From the NCBI RefSeq assembly GCF_900090235.1, contig NZ_LT607750.1, positions 5,757,001 through 5,821,000 on the forward strand: DNA of 64,000 bases, written 5' to 3'. The notes beneath the pieces are model-generated. The model ran no database searches. It saw nothing but the letters and a program-made list of their open reading frames with translations, and was not told the origin of the DNA. Source of the stretch: Micromonospora echinaurantiaca (GTDB lineage: Bacteria; Actinomycetota; Actinomycetes; Mycobacteriales; Micromonosporaceae). The stretch's first letter is position 1. Every line of letters starts with the position of its first letter. The translations under genes and the position numbers were made by a program. Below, in pieces: positions 50,475 to 58,083 of the stretch.

Positions 50475-51525
50475 ACGATCTCTCAGGTCTCAGCAGCCGC
50501 TCCCGTTCGTGCCGCACGTCGAAACCGGCTGGCGGATACCCGAGTTGGAGTGTGTCGAACGTCTCCCGGAGCAGGTGCGCCAACGCCCAGTCCCGGTACC
50601 ACTTGCGGTCGGCCGGCAGCACGTACCAAGGCGCGGCCGGTGTGCCGCAACGGCTCAGCGCCTCGGCGTACGCGGCCTGGTAGTCGTCCCAGCGGGCCCG
50701 GGCGTCGACGTCGGCGGGATCGTACTTCCAGTGCTTACGTGGATCGGCCAGCCGGTCCAGCAGCCGCTCGCCCTGCTCGGCGTACGAGATGTGCAGCAGC
50801 ACCTTGACCAGGGTCACCCCGGCACCGGCCAGTTCCCGCTCGAAGGCGTTGATCTCGTCGTACCGGGCCTGCCAGACCGGCTCGGGCACCAGCGACTCGA
50901 CCCGGGCGACCAGCACGTCCTCGTAGTGCGAGCGGTTGAAGATCCCGACGTACCCGGGCGGCGGCAGCGCCCGGCGGATCCGCCACAGGAAGTGGTGCCC
51001 GAGTTCCTCGGCAGTGGGCGCGCCGAAGGAGCGGATGTGCAGGCCCAGCGGGTTCATGGCGCCGGCGACCCGCTTGATCGCGCCGTCCTTGCCACCGCAG
51101 TCCATCGCCTGGAGCACCAGCAGCACCCGCCGCCCGTCGCCCCCAGCCGGCCGCCCTCCCACCACGCCCGCACCCCCGAGGCCCGCCGGGTCCCGCCGCG
51201 CGGGGTCACCACCGAGGCCCGGCGGGTCAACACGGAGGCCCACCGGGTCGCCGCCGAGTTCGGTCGGGTCGGCGCGCGCCGCGCGGGCCTTGGCGGTGGC
51301 GAAGAGCATCTCCTGCTGCCGGCCCAGCTCCGCGCCGACCAGTTCGACCTGGTCGCGGGCCCAGCCCTTGCGGTGCTCGCCGGTCACCTCCGGCCCGGGC
51401 AGCCCGGGGGTGGACCGCGGATCGATCGACCCCAGCTCGACCGGCCCGCCCGGCGGCACCCGCAGCAACTCGCGCAGCCGCCCGCCCACCGGCGCCACGA
51501 CCGCGGCCTCCACACCCGCCCTCAT
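50455..51525 (-). CDS. PPK2 family polyphosphate kinase
   Basis: The 356-aa protein uses polyphosphate to phosphorylate AMP or ADP/GDP, by family. Walker A appears as LLVLQAMDCGGKDGAIKRV, and the family motifs SFGAPTAEELGHHFLWRI, RSHYEDVLVARV (Walker B region) and HWKYDPADVDARARWDDY are intact. Between the N-terminal helix (QEMLFATAKARAARAD) and Walker A there is an insertion of about 50 residues (about 80-130) built of GGDP/DPxGL repeats, absent from the usual family layout. ATG at 51525 is used; a GTG five codons upstream is possible. It lies upstream of pit/DUF47 on the same strand. Confidence 0.88.
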   Translation of the reverse strand: MRAGVEAAVVAPVGGRLRELLRVPPGGPVELGSIDPRSTPGLPGPEVTGEHRKGWARDQVELVGAELGRQQEMLFATAKARAARADPTELGGDPVGLRVDPPGLGGDPARRDPAGLGGAGVVGGRPAGGDGRRVLLVLQAMDCGGKDGAIKRVAGAMNPLGLHIRSFGAPTAEELGHHFLWRIRRALPPPGYVGIFNRSHYEDVLVARVESLVPEPVWQARYDEINAFERELAGAGVTLVKVLLHISYAEQGERLLDRLADPRKHWKYDPADVDARARWDDYQAAYAEALSRCGTPAAPWYVLPADRKWYRDWALAHLLRETFDTLQLGYPPAGFDVRHERERLLRPERSSQVNSR

Positions 51526-51674
51526 TCCCGGATCATCACCCACCCCCGCCGATCCCGCCCGCCGAGCCGTTGGCCCGTCGGCGCGAGAACGGCGGCCGTG
51601 GCGGGGATAAGTGGGCCTTCCTACCCTTTTGCCAGGGCCGCCGAAGGCCGATCGTCCGGCACGTTTGACGGGCG

Positions 51675-51701
51675 CGTCACATTCCGGGTGGGCGACGCGT
51701 C
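51675..51701 (+). promoter_or_regulatory. ECF41-type promoter of the sigma factor gene
   Basis: CGTCACA (51675-51681), 16-bp spacer, CGTC (51698-51701), close to the TGTCACA-N16-CGTC promoter reported for ECF41 sigma factors (from memory). It is 60-83 bp upstream of the sigma gene, so autoregulation is likely. Confidence 0.6.
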
Positions 51702-51760
51702 CCTGCGGGCGGGAGAATGTGCGTCGGCCGGTCGTTGGTCGGCCTGGGGAGGGGGCGGTG

Positions 51761-52726
51761 GTGCGGGACCTGGCGACGGAGTTCGAGGCCGAGCGGGGGC
51801 GGCTGCTGGCGGTCGCGTACCGGATGCTGGGCAGCCGCAGCGAGGCTGAGGACGCCGTGCAGGAGACCTGGCTGCGGTACGCGGGAGCGCTCGCCGATCC
51901 GGCGGCCCGCGCCGAGGTCGACCACCTCGGCGCCTGGCTGACCACCACCTGCGCCCGGATCTGCCTCGACGTGCTCCGCTCCGCCCGGGTCCGCCGCGAG
52001 GCGTACCACGGCCAGTGGCTGCCGGAGCCGGTGGTGGCCCCGCTCGACCAGGGGCCGAGCGCCGACGGTTACGCGCCGGACCCGGCCGAGCGGGCCGTCC
52101 GCACCGACCTGGTCGGCATGGCCCTCCAGGTGGTGCTGGAGCGGCTCGGGCCGGAGCAGCGGGTGGCCTTCGTGCTGCACGACGTCTTCGCCGTCCCGTT
52201 CTCCCGGATCGCCGACGTGCTCGGCACCAGCGAGGCGGCCGCCCGCCAGCTGGCCTCGCGGGCCCGGCGCGCGGTGAACGCGCCGGACGTGCCCCGGCAC
52301 ACGGCGGACTCCGCCGAGCAGCGGCGGGTGCTCGCCGCGTTCGTGGCCGCCGCCGAGTCGGGTGAGCTGGCCGAGCTGGTCAAGCTGCTCGCCCCCGACG
52401 TGGTGCTGCTCGGCGACAGCGGCGGGCACTTCCCGGCGGCCCGCCACCCGGTGGTCGGCGTGGACAAGGTCGCCCGGTTCACCCTCGGCCTCTTCGGCCG
52501 TGCCGGCCGCTACGCCGGCACGGTGCGGTCCCGCCCGGTGCTGGTCGACGGGGTGCTCGGGCTGCACCTGGAGACGGTGCACTCCGACGGCCGGCCGATC
52601 CGGCTGGTCAGCGCGGTCACGGTGCACGACGGCCTGGTGACCGGGATCTTCAACCAGCTCAACCCGGAGAAGGTGACGCACCTGCCGCCGCTCGGCCCCG
52701 AGGACACCTGGCCGCCCCGCTGGTGA
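51761..52726 (+). CDS. RNA polymerase sigma factor, ECF41/SigJ-like, with SnoaL-type C-terminus
   Basis: The 321-aa protein has sigma region 2 (LLAVAYRMLGSRSEAEDAVQETWLR), region 4 (LPEQRVAFVL-type LGPEQRVAFVLHDVFAVPFSRIADVLGTSEAAARQL) and a NTF2/SnoaL-like C-terminal domain of about 110 residues, as in ECF41. The C-terminal NPEKV near residue 305 corresponds to the NPDKL motif that contacts the core in this group, and LGDSGGHFPAARHP to DGGGR. No anti-sigma gene is adjacent; in ECF41 the C-terminal domain itself controls activity. The carboxymuconolactone-decarboxylase or oxidoreductase partner gene usually found beside ECF41 is absent. GTG at 51758 is an alternative start. Confidence 0.88.
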   Translation: MRDLATEFEAERGRLLAVAYRMLGSRSEAEDAVQETWLRYAGALADPAARAEVDHLGAWLTTTCARICLDVLRSARVRREAYHGQWLPEPVVAPLDQGPSADGYAPDPAERAVRTDLVGMALQVVLERLGPEQRVAFVLHDVFAVPFSRIADVLGTSEAAARQLASRARRAVNAPDVPRHTADSAEQRRVLAAFVAAAESGELAELVKLLAPDVVLLGDSGGHFPAARHPVVGVDKVARFTLGLFGRAGRYAGTVRSRPVLVDGVLGLHLETVHSDGRPIRLVSAVTVHDGLVTGIFNQLNPEKVTHLPPLGPEDTWPPRW

Positions 52727-52841
52727 CCCCGACCGCCTCCTCGCCGGCCCCGCGGGCCACCGGGTTCGCTGGCGGCACACGGCCGCCGGGCTCGCCGACG
52801 ACGCAGGGCCGCCGGGCCCCGCTGGTCACACCGGCGGCGGC

Positions 52842-53348
52842 TCAGACCACCAGGGCGAGCCACTTGCGGTACGAGGTGGCGAACGGCTCGGTGCCGTCGC
52901 CGAGCGCGCCGAACAGCCAGCGGGCCGCGGCCTCCGCCTCGGCGACCACCTCGTCCGGGTAGCCGAACCGGACCCGGTGCTCGGCGAACTCGTCCTCGTC
53001 GCGCAGCTCGACCGCACCGGTGGCGCGCCGGCGCACCACGTCGAGGTCGAGGTCGACCAGGTGGACGGTGTCGTCGTTCTCCCATCGGGCCGGGCTGGCG
53101 ATGTCGCAGTAGACCTCGCTGGTGCGCGGGGGCGGGTTGAACATGCCGGTCCACCAGGCGTGGTGCGGCACCAGCAGGACGAACGGGATCTGTTCCACCG
53201 ACGGCCGGCCGTGGTAGACGGACTTCGTGCCGGCGGTCACCCCGAGCCAGACGCCGAGGTCGTCCTCGGTCAGCCGGCGGGCCGGGTAGTCGCGGTGGGC
53301 GCTGCCGTCGTACTTGCGGTAGATCACGCGGACCACGTCGCTCGGCAT
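52842..53348 (-). CDS. DUF402 domain-containing protein (FomD/Ntdp-like)
   Basis: The 168-aa protein has the DUF402 beta-barrel: DVVRVIYRKYDGSAHRDYPAR, EDDLGVWLGVTAGTKSVY, WWTGMFNPPPRTSEVYCDI, and the acidic VHLVDLDLDVVRRR that holds metal ions in FomD-type nucleotide phosphatases, followed by LRDEDEFAEH. A nucleotide or CMP-ester hydrolase is plausible. TAGGGT lies 7 nt before the ATG: leaderless. Divergent from the DinG helicase. Confidence 0.88.
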   Translation of the reverse strand: MPSDVVRVIYRKYDGSAHRDYPARRLTEDDLGVWLGVTAGTKSVYHGRPSVEQIPFVLLVPHHAWWTGMFNPPPRTSEVYCDIASPARWENDDTVHLVDLDLDVVRRRATGAVELRDEDEFAEHRVRFGYPDEVVAEAEAAARWLFGALGDGTEPFATSYRKWLALVV

Positions 53349-53484
53349 GAGTCGCACCCTAACCGATACCGCGCAGGGACCGCCGCACGGGAAGTAACCG
53401 GGCGCCCCCGGAGAGTCCGTACCGTTACCTCGCCACGACCGGAGCCCTCCGGCCGCTGTCGGCGCGGACCGGTACCGTCGCACG

Positions 53485-55770
53485 GTGACCCCGCCCCGTA
53501 CCGCCGCCGGTTCCGCCGTCCCGTCGACCCGCGCCGGCGGTCGGCGCCGGGGCGAGCGGCCGAGCGCCGCGGAGCTGCTCGCGGCTGCGGTGGGCGCGGT
53601 GCCCGGCGGCGCCGCCCGCCCGGGCCAGCAGCAGATGGTGGCGGCGATCGAGGAGGGCGTCGCGGCCCGCGAGCACCTGCTGGTGCAGGCCGGCACCGGC
53701 ACCGGCAAGTCGCTGGCGTACCTGGCGCCGGCGCTCACGGTGGACGGGCCGGTGGTGGTTTCCACCGCCACCCTGGCGTTGCAGTCCCAACTGGTCGACC
53801 ACGACCTGCCTCGGCTGGCCGACGCGGTCACCCCGCTGCTCGGCCGGCGGCCCACCTTCGCGGTGCTCAAGGGGCGGCACCACTACCTCTGCCTGGCCCG
53901 GCTCGACAACTCCACAGAGGAGGAGCCGGAGGACACCCTCTTCGACGCCCCGGCGTCCCGGCCCGGTGGCGGCACCAGGTGGCTGGGCGAGGCCGGCCGG
54001 CTGGGCAAGCAGGTCCAGCGGCTGCGCGACTGGGCGGCGGAGACCGACACCGGCGACCGGGACGAGCTGGACCCGGGCGTCGACGACCAGGCCTGGCGGC
54101 TGGTCTCGATGCCGGCGCGGGAGTGCGTCGGGGCGTCCCGCTGCCCGTTCGGCGCCGAGTGCTTCGCCGAGGCGTCCCGGGCCCGGGCCCGGGAGGCGGA
54201 CATCGTGGTCACCAACCACAGCCTGCTCGCGGTGGACATGCTCGCCGGGCGGCAGATCGTGCCGCCGCACAAGCTGCTCGTCGTCGACGAGGCGCACGAG
54301 CTGGCCGACCGGGTCTCCTCGGCGGCCCAGGCCGAGCTGGTGCCGGAGCTGATCGACCGGTCCGCGCGACGGGCCCGTCCGCTGCTGCGGCCGGAGACCG
54401 CCGAGGCGCTCACCGCGGCCGGTGACGCGCTCGCGGTCGGGCTCGCCGAGGCGCCCGCCGGACGGATCACCACCGGCCTGTCCGGCCCGCTGCGCGAGGC
54501 GTGCACCCTGCTCGACGCGGCCACCCGGGCGGCGCTCGACGCGATCGGCGACATCAAGGCCGACGACCCGGACCCGGTCCGCAAGCAGCAGGCCAAGGCC
54601 GTGCTCGACGAGCTCGCCGACACCGCGCAGCGGCTGCTGGAGGAGGCCGACCACGACGTCGCCTGGGTGGAGAAGAACGACAACAGCGGGCGCCGGGCGC
54701 TGGTGGTCGCGCCGCTCTCGGTCGCCGGCACCCTCGCCACCCACCTCTACTCCGACCGCACGGTGGTCGCCACCTCGGCCACCCTGGCGCTGGGCGGCCG
54801 GTTCGACACGGTGGCCCGGGCGCTCGGCCTGGACGCCCCACCGGCGTCACCCCCGTCACCGGCCGCCGCGGCCCTCGCCGCCTCGACCGGACGCCCGGAC
54901 CGGGCCACCGCCCGATCGGGCGCGGCCGGCAGGACGGGTGCGGCCGGCGGGACGGGTGCGGCCGGCGGGACGGGTGCGGCCGGCGGGCCGGTCCGATCGG
55001 GGGCGGCCGACGGTCGCGGGGACGCCCTCGGTTCCACCGGCGACGTCGACTCGGCCGCCGGCGGACCGGGGGCGGCGGGCGGCGCGGTGGCCGGCGGGCC
55101 GGGCTGGCGGGCGTTGGACGTCGGCTCACCGTTCGACTACGCCCGGCAGGGCATCCTCTACGTCGCCGCGCACCTGCCCCGGCCCAGCGTCTCCGGCCTG
55201 CCCGAGGCGGCCGGCGAGGAACTGCTCGCGCTGGTCGGCGCGCTCGGTGGGCGTACGCTCGGGCTCTTCTCCTCCCGGCGGGCCGCGCAGCAGGCGGCGG
55301 AGCTGGTCCGGGCGCGGACCGACCTGCCGGTGCTGTTGCAGGGCGAGGAGTCGCTGCCGCTGCTGGTCCGCCGGTTCCGCGAGGAGCGGTCCAGCTGCCT
55401 GTTCGGGGTGATGTCGCTCTGGCAGGGGGTGGACGTGCCGGGCGACTCGTGCCAGCTGGTGGTCATCGACCGGCTGCCCTTCCCCCGCCCCGACGAACCG
55501 TTGGCCGCCGCCCGCGCCGCCGCCGTGGACGCCAACGGCGGATCCGGCTTCGCCGCGGTCAGCGTGCCGATCGCCGCGGTCCGGCTGGCGCAGGGCGTGG
55601 GCCGGCTGATCCGGGCGACCGGCGACCGGGGCGTGGTGGCGGTGCTCGACTCGCGGCTGGAGACGGCCCGCGGCTACGGCCCGTTCCTGCGCCGATCGCT
55701 GCCGCCGTTCTGGTACACCACCCGCTCCGACGTCGCCCGCGGCGCCCTCGAACGCCTCGCCAAGTCCTGA
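53485..55770 (+). CDS. ATP-dependent DNA helicase, DinG/XPD-like
   Basis: The 761-aa superfamily 2 helicase has a Q-motif (RPGQQQM), Walker A AGTGTGKS (69-76), four cysteines for an Fe-S cluster (136, 214, 220, 226), DEAH at 268-271, and C-terminal motifs SLWQGVDVPGDSCQLVVIDRLPF and AVRLAQGVGRLIRATGDRG (motif VI). Predicted 5'-3' helicase in repair or damage response. Residues about 452-538 are a Gly/Ala-rich insertion including GAAGGT repeats between ARALGLD and WRALDVGSPFDY. GTG at 53485 follows TACCGT by 6 nt: leaderless. Confidence 0.9.
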   Translation: MTPPRTAAGSAVPSTRAGGRRRGERPSAAELLAAAVGAVPGGAARPGQQQMVAAIEEGVAAREHLLVQAGTGTGKSLAYLAPALTVDGPVVVSTATLALQSQLVDHDLPRLADAVTPLLGRRPTFAVLKGRHHYLCLARLDNSTEEEPEDTLFDAPASRPGGGTRWLGEAGRLGKQVQRLRDWAAETDTGDRDELDPGVDDQAWRLVSMPARECVGASRCPFGAECFAEASRARAREADIVVTNHSLLAVDMLAGRQIVPPHKLLVVDEAHELADRVSSAAQAELVPELIDRSARRARPLLRPETAEALTAAGDALAVGLAEAPAGRITTGLSGPLREACTLLDAATRAALDAIGDIKADDPDPVRKQQAKAVLDELADTAQRLLEEADHDVAWVEKNDNSGRRALVVAPLSVAGTLATHLYSDRTVVATSATLALGGRFDTVARALGLDAPPASPPSPAAAALAASTGRPDRATARSGAAGRTGAAGGTGAAGGTGAAGGPVRSGAADGRGDALGSTGDVDSAAGGPGAAGGAVAGGPGWRALDVGSPFDYARQGILYVAAHLPRPSVSGLPEAAGEELLALVGALGGRTLGLFSSRRAAQQAAELVRARTDLPVLLQGEESLPLLVRRFREERSSCLFGVMSLWQGVDVPGDSCQLVVIDRLPFPRPDEPLAAARAAAVDANGGSGFAAVSVPIAAVRLAQGVGRLIRATGDRGVVAVLDSRLETARGYGPFLRRSLPPFWYTTRSDVARGALERLAKS
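54933..54986 (+). repeat. three perfect 18-bp tandem repeats in the helicase gene
   Basis: The unit GACGGGTGCGGCCGGCGG occurs at 54933, 54951 and 54969 without mismatch and keeps the frame (encoding TGAAGG). Imperfect flanking copies extend the tract on both sides. Confidence 0.9.
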
Positions 55771-55793
55771 CCCCCTCGCCCACCTCAGGACCC

Positions 55794-55853
55794 GCACGTA
55801 CAGAGAAAGAGTGGCCTTCCGGGCGACGGAGGCCACTCTTTCGCTGTACGTGC
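55794..55853. terminator. long hairpin between helicase and AI-2E transporter (GAAAGAGTGGCC family, copy 2)
   Basis: Arms 55794-55816 and 55831-55853 are complementary over 23 bp with one mismatch; the outer part is GCACGTACAG/CTGTACGTGC and the inner part GAAAGAGTGGCC/GGCCACTCTTTC. The inner part is shared with 46598-46637. It lies between convergent genes. Confidence 0.75.
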
Positions 55854-55891
55854 GCGGATCTTGCAGGTGTGGGGTGGGAGGCGAGAGGCGG

Positions 55892-57190
55892 TCAGGGGGC
55901 CTGGGAGGCGACCACGACGGCGTCGGGTGGGGTGTCCGGGACGGTGCGGGCGGCGAGGCGGCGGACCGCGGTGTTCAGCACGGCGATCAACGGCACCGAG
56001 ACGAGCGCGCCGGTGATCCCGGCGAGGACCACCCCGGCGGCGATGCCGATGATCACCGCGAGCGGGTGGATGGCCACCGCCCGGCCCATGATCAGCGGCT
56101 GGAGCACGTGCCCCTCCAGCTGCTGCACGCCGATCACCGCGCCCAGGATGATCAGTGCGGTCACCGGGCCGCTGTCGACCAGCGCGACCAGCACCGCGAC
56201 GCCGCCGGAGAGGGTGGCACCGACGATCGGGATGAACGCGCCGAGGAAGACCAGCGCGGCGAGCGGGAAGGCGAACGGGATGTCGAAGATGACGAGGAAG
56301 ATGCCGATGCCGACCGCGTCGATGAAGGCGACCAGCACCGTCGCCCGTACGTAGGCGACCAGCGTCGACCAGGCCGCGCGACCGGCGTCGTCGACCTTCC
56401 AGCGCGCCGCCACCGGCAGCAGCCGGACCAGGAAACGCCAGATCCGGTTGCCGTCGCGGAGGAAGAAGAAGGTGGCGAAGAGCACCAGCAGGGTGCCGGT
56501 GAGCACCTCAGCCAGGGTGGCCGCGGTGGCGAGCGCGCCGCTGGTGAACTTCTCGGTGTTGTTGTTGATCCACTGCTGCCCCTCCTCGATGTAGCGGTCG
56601 AGTTGACCGTCGGAGAGGTGCAGCGGGCCGGTCTTCAACCAGTTCTGGATCTGCCGGACGCCCTCCGAGGACTTCTCGCTGAGCTCCGGCACGCCCTGGA
56701 TGAACTCGTTCACCACCAGGGTCAGCGTGCCGATCACCGCGGCCAGGCCGCCGACCAGCACCACCGCGGTCGCCAGCGACCGGGGCAGGCGGGCCCGCAG
56801 CAGCCAGCCGACCGCGGGCGCGAGGAGCGCGGAGAGAAGCAGGGCGACCGCAAGCGGGATGATCACGATCCGGATGGTTCCGACGATCTTCAGCAGCGCC
56901 CAGGCCACGACGCCGATCACGATCAGCCGCCAGGACCAGGCGGCGGCGATCCGCAGCGCGTGCGGCACGTCCGCGTCGTCGCGGCTGGAGGTGGAGTTGT
57001 GCATGGCGGACGGCCGCTCCGCCCCGACCACCGTCGCCGTCGCCGGGGCCGCCGGCCCGGGAGCGGCCGGGGTGGCCACCTCGGCCGGCTCGGGAACCGC
57101 CGCGGACCTGGTCCGGCCGGAGCGCACCGATTCGCGTCCCGACTCGTACGCGCGACGCAGCCGTCCGCGTACCCGCTCGAAGCGGCTCAA
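55892..57190 (-). CDS. AI-2E family transporter
   Basis: The 432-aa protein has a soluble, Pro/Ala-rich N-terminus of about 75 residues, then seven or eight helices with the family landmarks: IIPLAVALLLSALLAPAVGWLL, LRDGNRIWRFLVRLLP, FDIPFAFPLAALVFLGAFIPIVG and QQLEGHVLQPLIMGRAVAIHPLAVII. Family members export varied compounds; the AI-2 name should not be taken as substrate. The TTG at 57190 is supported by GGAGG 5 nt upstream. Divergent from the GroES-like gene. Confidence 0.9.
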   Translation of the reverse strand: MSRFERVRGRLRRAYESGRESVRSGRTRSAAVPEPAEVATPAAPGPAAPATATVVGAERPSAMHNSTSSRDDADVPHALRIAAAWSWRLIVIGVVAWALLKIVGTIRIVIIPLAVALLLSALLAPAVGWLLRARLPRSLATAVVLVGGLAAVIGTLTLVVNEFIQGVPELSEKSSEGVRQIQNWLKTGPLHLSDGQLDRYIEEGQQWINNNTEKFTSGALATAATLAEVLTGTLLVLFATFFFLRDGNRIWRFLVRLLPVAARWKVDDAGRAAWSTLVAYVRATVLVAFIDAVGIGIFLVIFDIPFAFPLAALVFLGAFIPIVGATLSGGVAVLVALVDSGPVTALIILGAVIGVQQLEGHVLQPLIMGRAVAIHPLAVIIGIAAGVVLAGITGALVSVPLIAVLNTAVRRLAARTVPDTPPDAVVVASQAP

Positions 57191-57349
57191 GCGCACCTCC
57201 TGGCATGAGAACCGGCCCGTCCACGGTGTCAGGTCGCACAGGATACGCCTGACCACGTCACCGTAGGGCAGTTCCGCCACCCAGTGCCCCGGCGCCCGGC
57301 GGCGTAACCACCGGCCGCCGGTCAACCCGGACACGGTACCGTCTGCGGC

Positions 57350-57688
57350 GTGACCGCCGACAAGAATCTCGACTCCGGCCTGCCGATCCGGCTGCTGCAC
57401 GACCGGGTCCTGGTGCGGATGGAGGGGAGCGAGGGCGAGCGCCGCTCCACCGCCGGCATCGTGATCCCGGCGACGGCCGCCGTGGGCAAGCGCCTGGCCT
57501 GGGCGACCGCGGTCGGGGTGGGGCCGAGCGTCCGCTCCATCGTCTCCGGCGACCGGGTGCTCTTCGACCCCGACGACCGCTCCGAGGTCGAACTGCACGG
57601 CCGCGGGTACGTGCTGCTGCGCGAGCGCGACGTGCACGCCGTCGCCGCCGAGCGGGTGGAGAACGACTCCACCGGTCTCTACCTCTGA
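57350..57688 (+). CDS. GroES-like co-chaperone family protein
   Basis: The 112-aa protein has the Cpn10 fold: IRLLHDRVLVRMEGSEGERRSTAGIVIPATA, with the mobile-loop region GERRSTAGIVIP, then GPSVRSIVSGDRVLFDPDD and a C-terminal extension (VENDSTGLYL). It is a paralogue type, not the groESL operon member, since no groEL follows. GTG at 57350 lies 7 nt after TACCGT (57337-57342): leaderless. Client chaperonin unknown. Confidence 0.85.
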   Translation: MTADKNLDSGLPIRLLHDRVLVRMEGSEGERRSTAGIVIPATAAVGKRLAWATAVGVGPSVRSIVSGDRVLFDPDDRSEVELHGRGYVLLRERDVHAVAAERVENDSTGLYL

Positions 57689-57858
57689 TCCGGCCCGCGT
57701 CCGCCCGTCACCCGGTCCCCCACCCCGGCTGTCGCCGCTGATCCGCGCACGGCCCGCGCCGCCTGACGCCGGCCGGGGCCGGCTGCGGGCGCGGCCGGCC
57801 TCGTTTGCACCGCTCCCCGTCGGGAAGCCAGCCGCACCACCGGCCCTGGGGAGGGACG

Positions 57859-58026
57859 ATGCCGGAACTGGTGAAGAAGGTGTTGCTCTGGGGCTTCGTC
57901 GCGTTCCTGATCTACTTCATGGCGTTCCGGCCGGAGGGTGCGGCGGAGATGTTCAAGGCGATCGGGGCGGGGCTGATGGCGATGTTCCAGGGCTTCGGTG
58001 ACTTCCTCACCAGCCTGATGACCTGA
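57859..58026 (+). CDS. small membrane protein, hypothetical
   Basis: The 55-aa protein has one hydrophobic segment (VLLWGFVAFLIYFMAFRP, residues about 8-25) followed by an amphipathic, Met/Phe-rich helix (EMFKAIGAGLMAMFQGFGDF). No known family recognised. The ATG at 57859 has GGGGAGGGACG immediately upstream, a strong ribosome binding site, which favours a real gene over chance. Confidence 0.65.
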   Translation: MPELVKKVLLWGFVAFLIYFMAFRPEGAAEMFKAIGAGLMAMFQGFGDFLTSLMT

Positions 58027-58083
58027 CCGGGCAGGGCACCCGGGCCGGCCCGAGGCGCGGGCGCCCGACGGGGCGCCCCGGCG

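Noticed and set aside
51600..51625. Single copy of a GTGGGCCTTCCTACCC sequence resembling terminator arms.
   Set aside because: No complementary arm is present within 60 bp.
57350..57688. The groES gene of a groESL operon.
   Set aside because: No groEL follows and the C-terminal extension differs from the standard co-chaperonin; it is a GroES-like paralogue.
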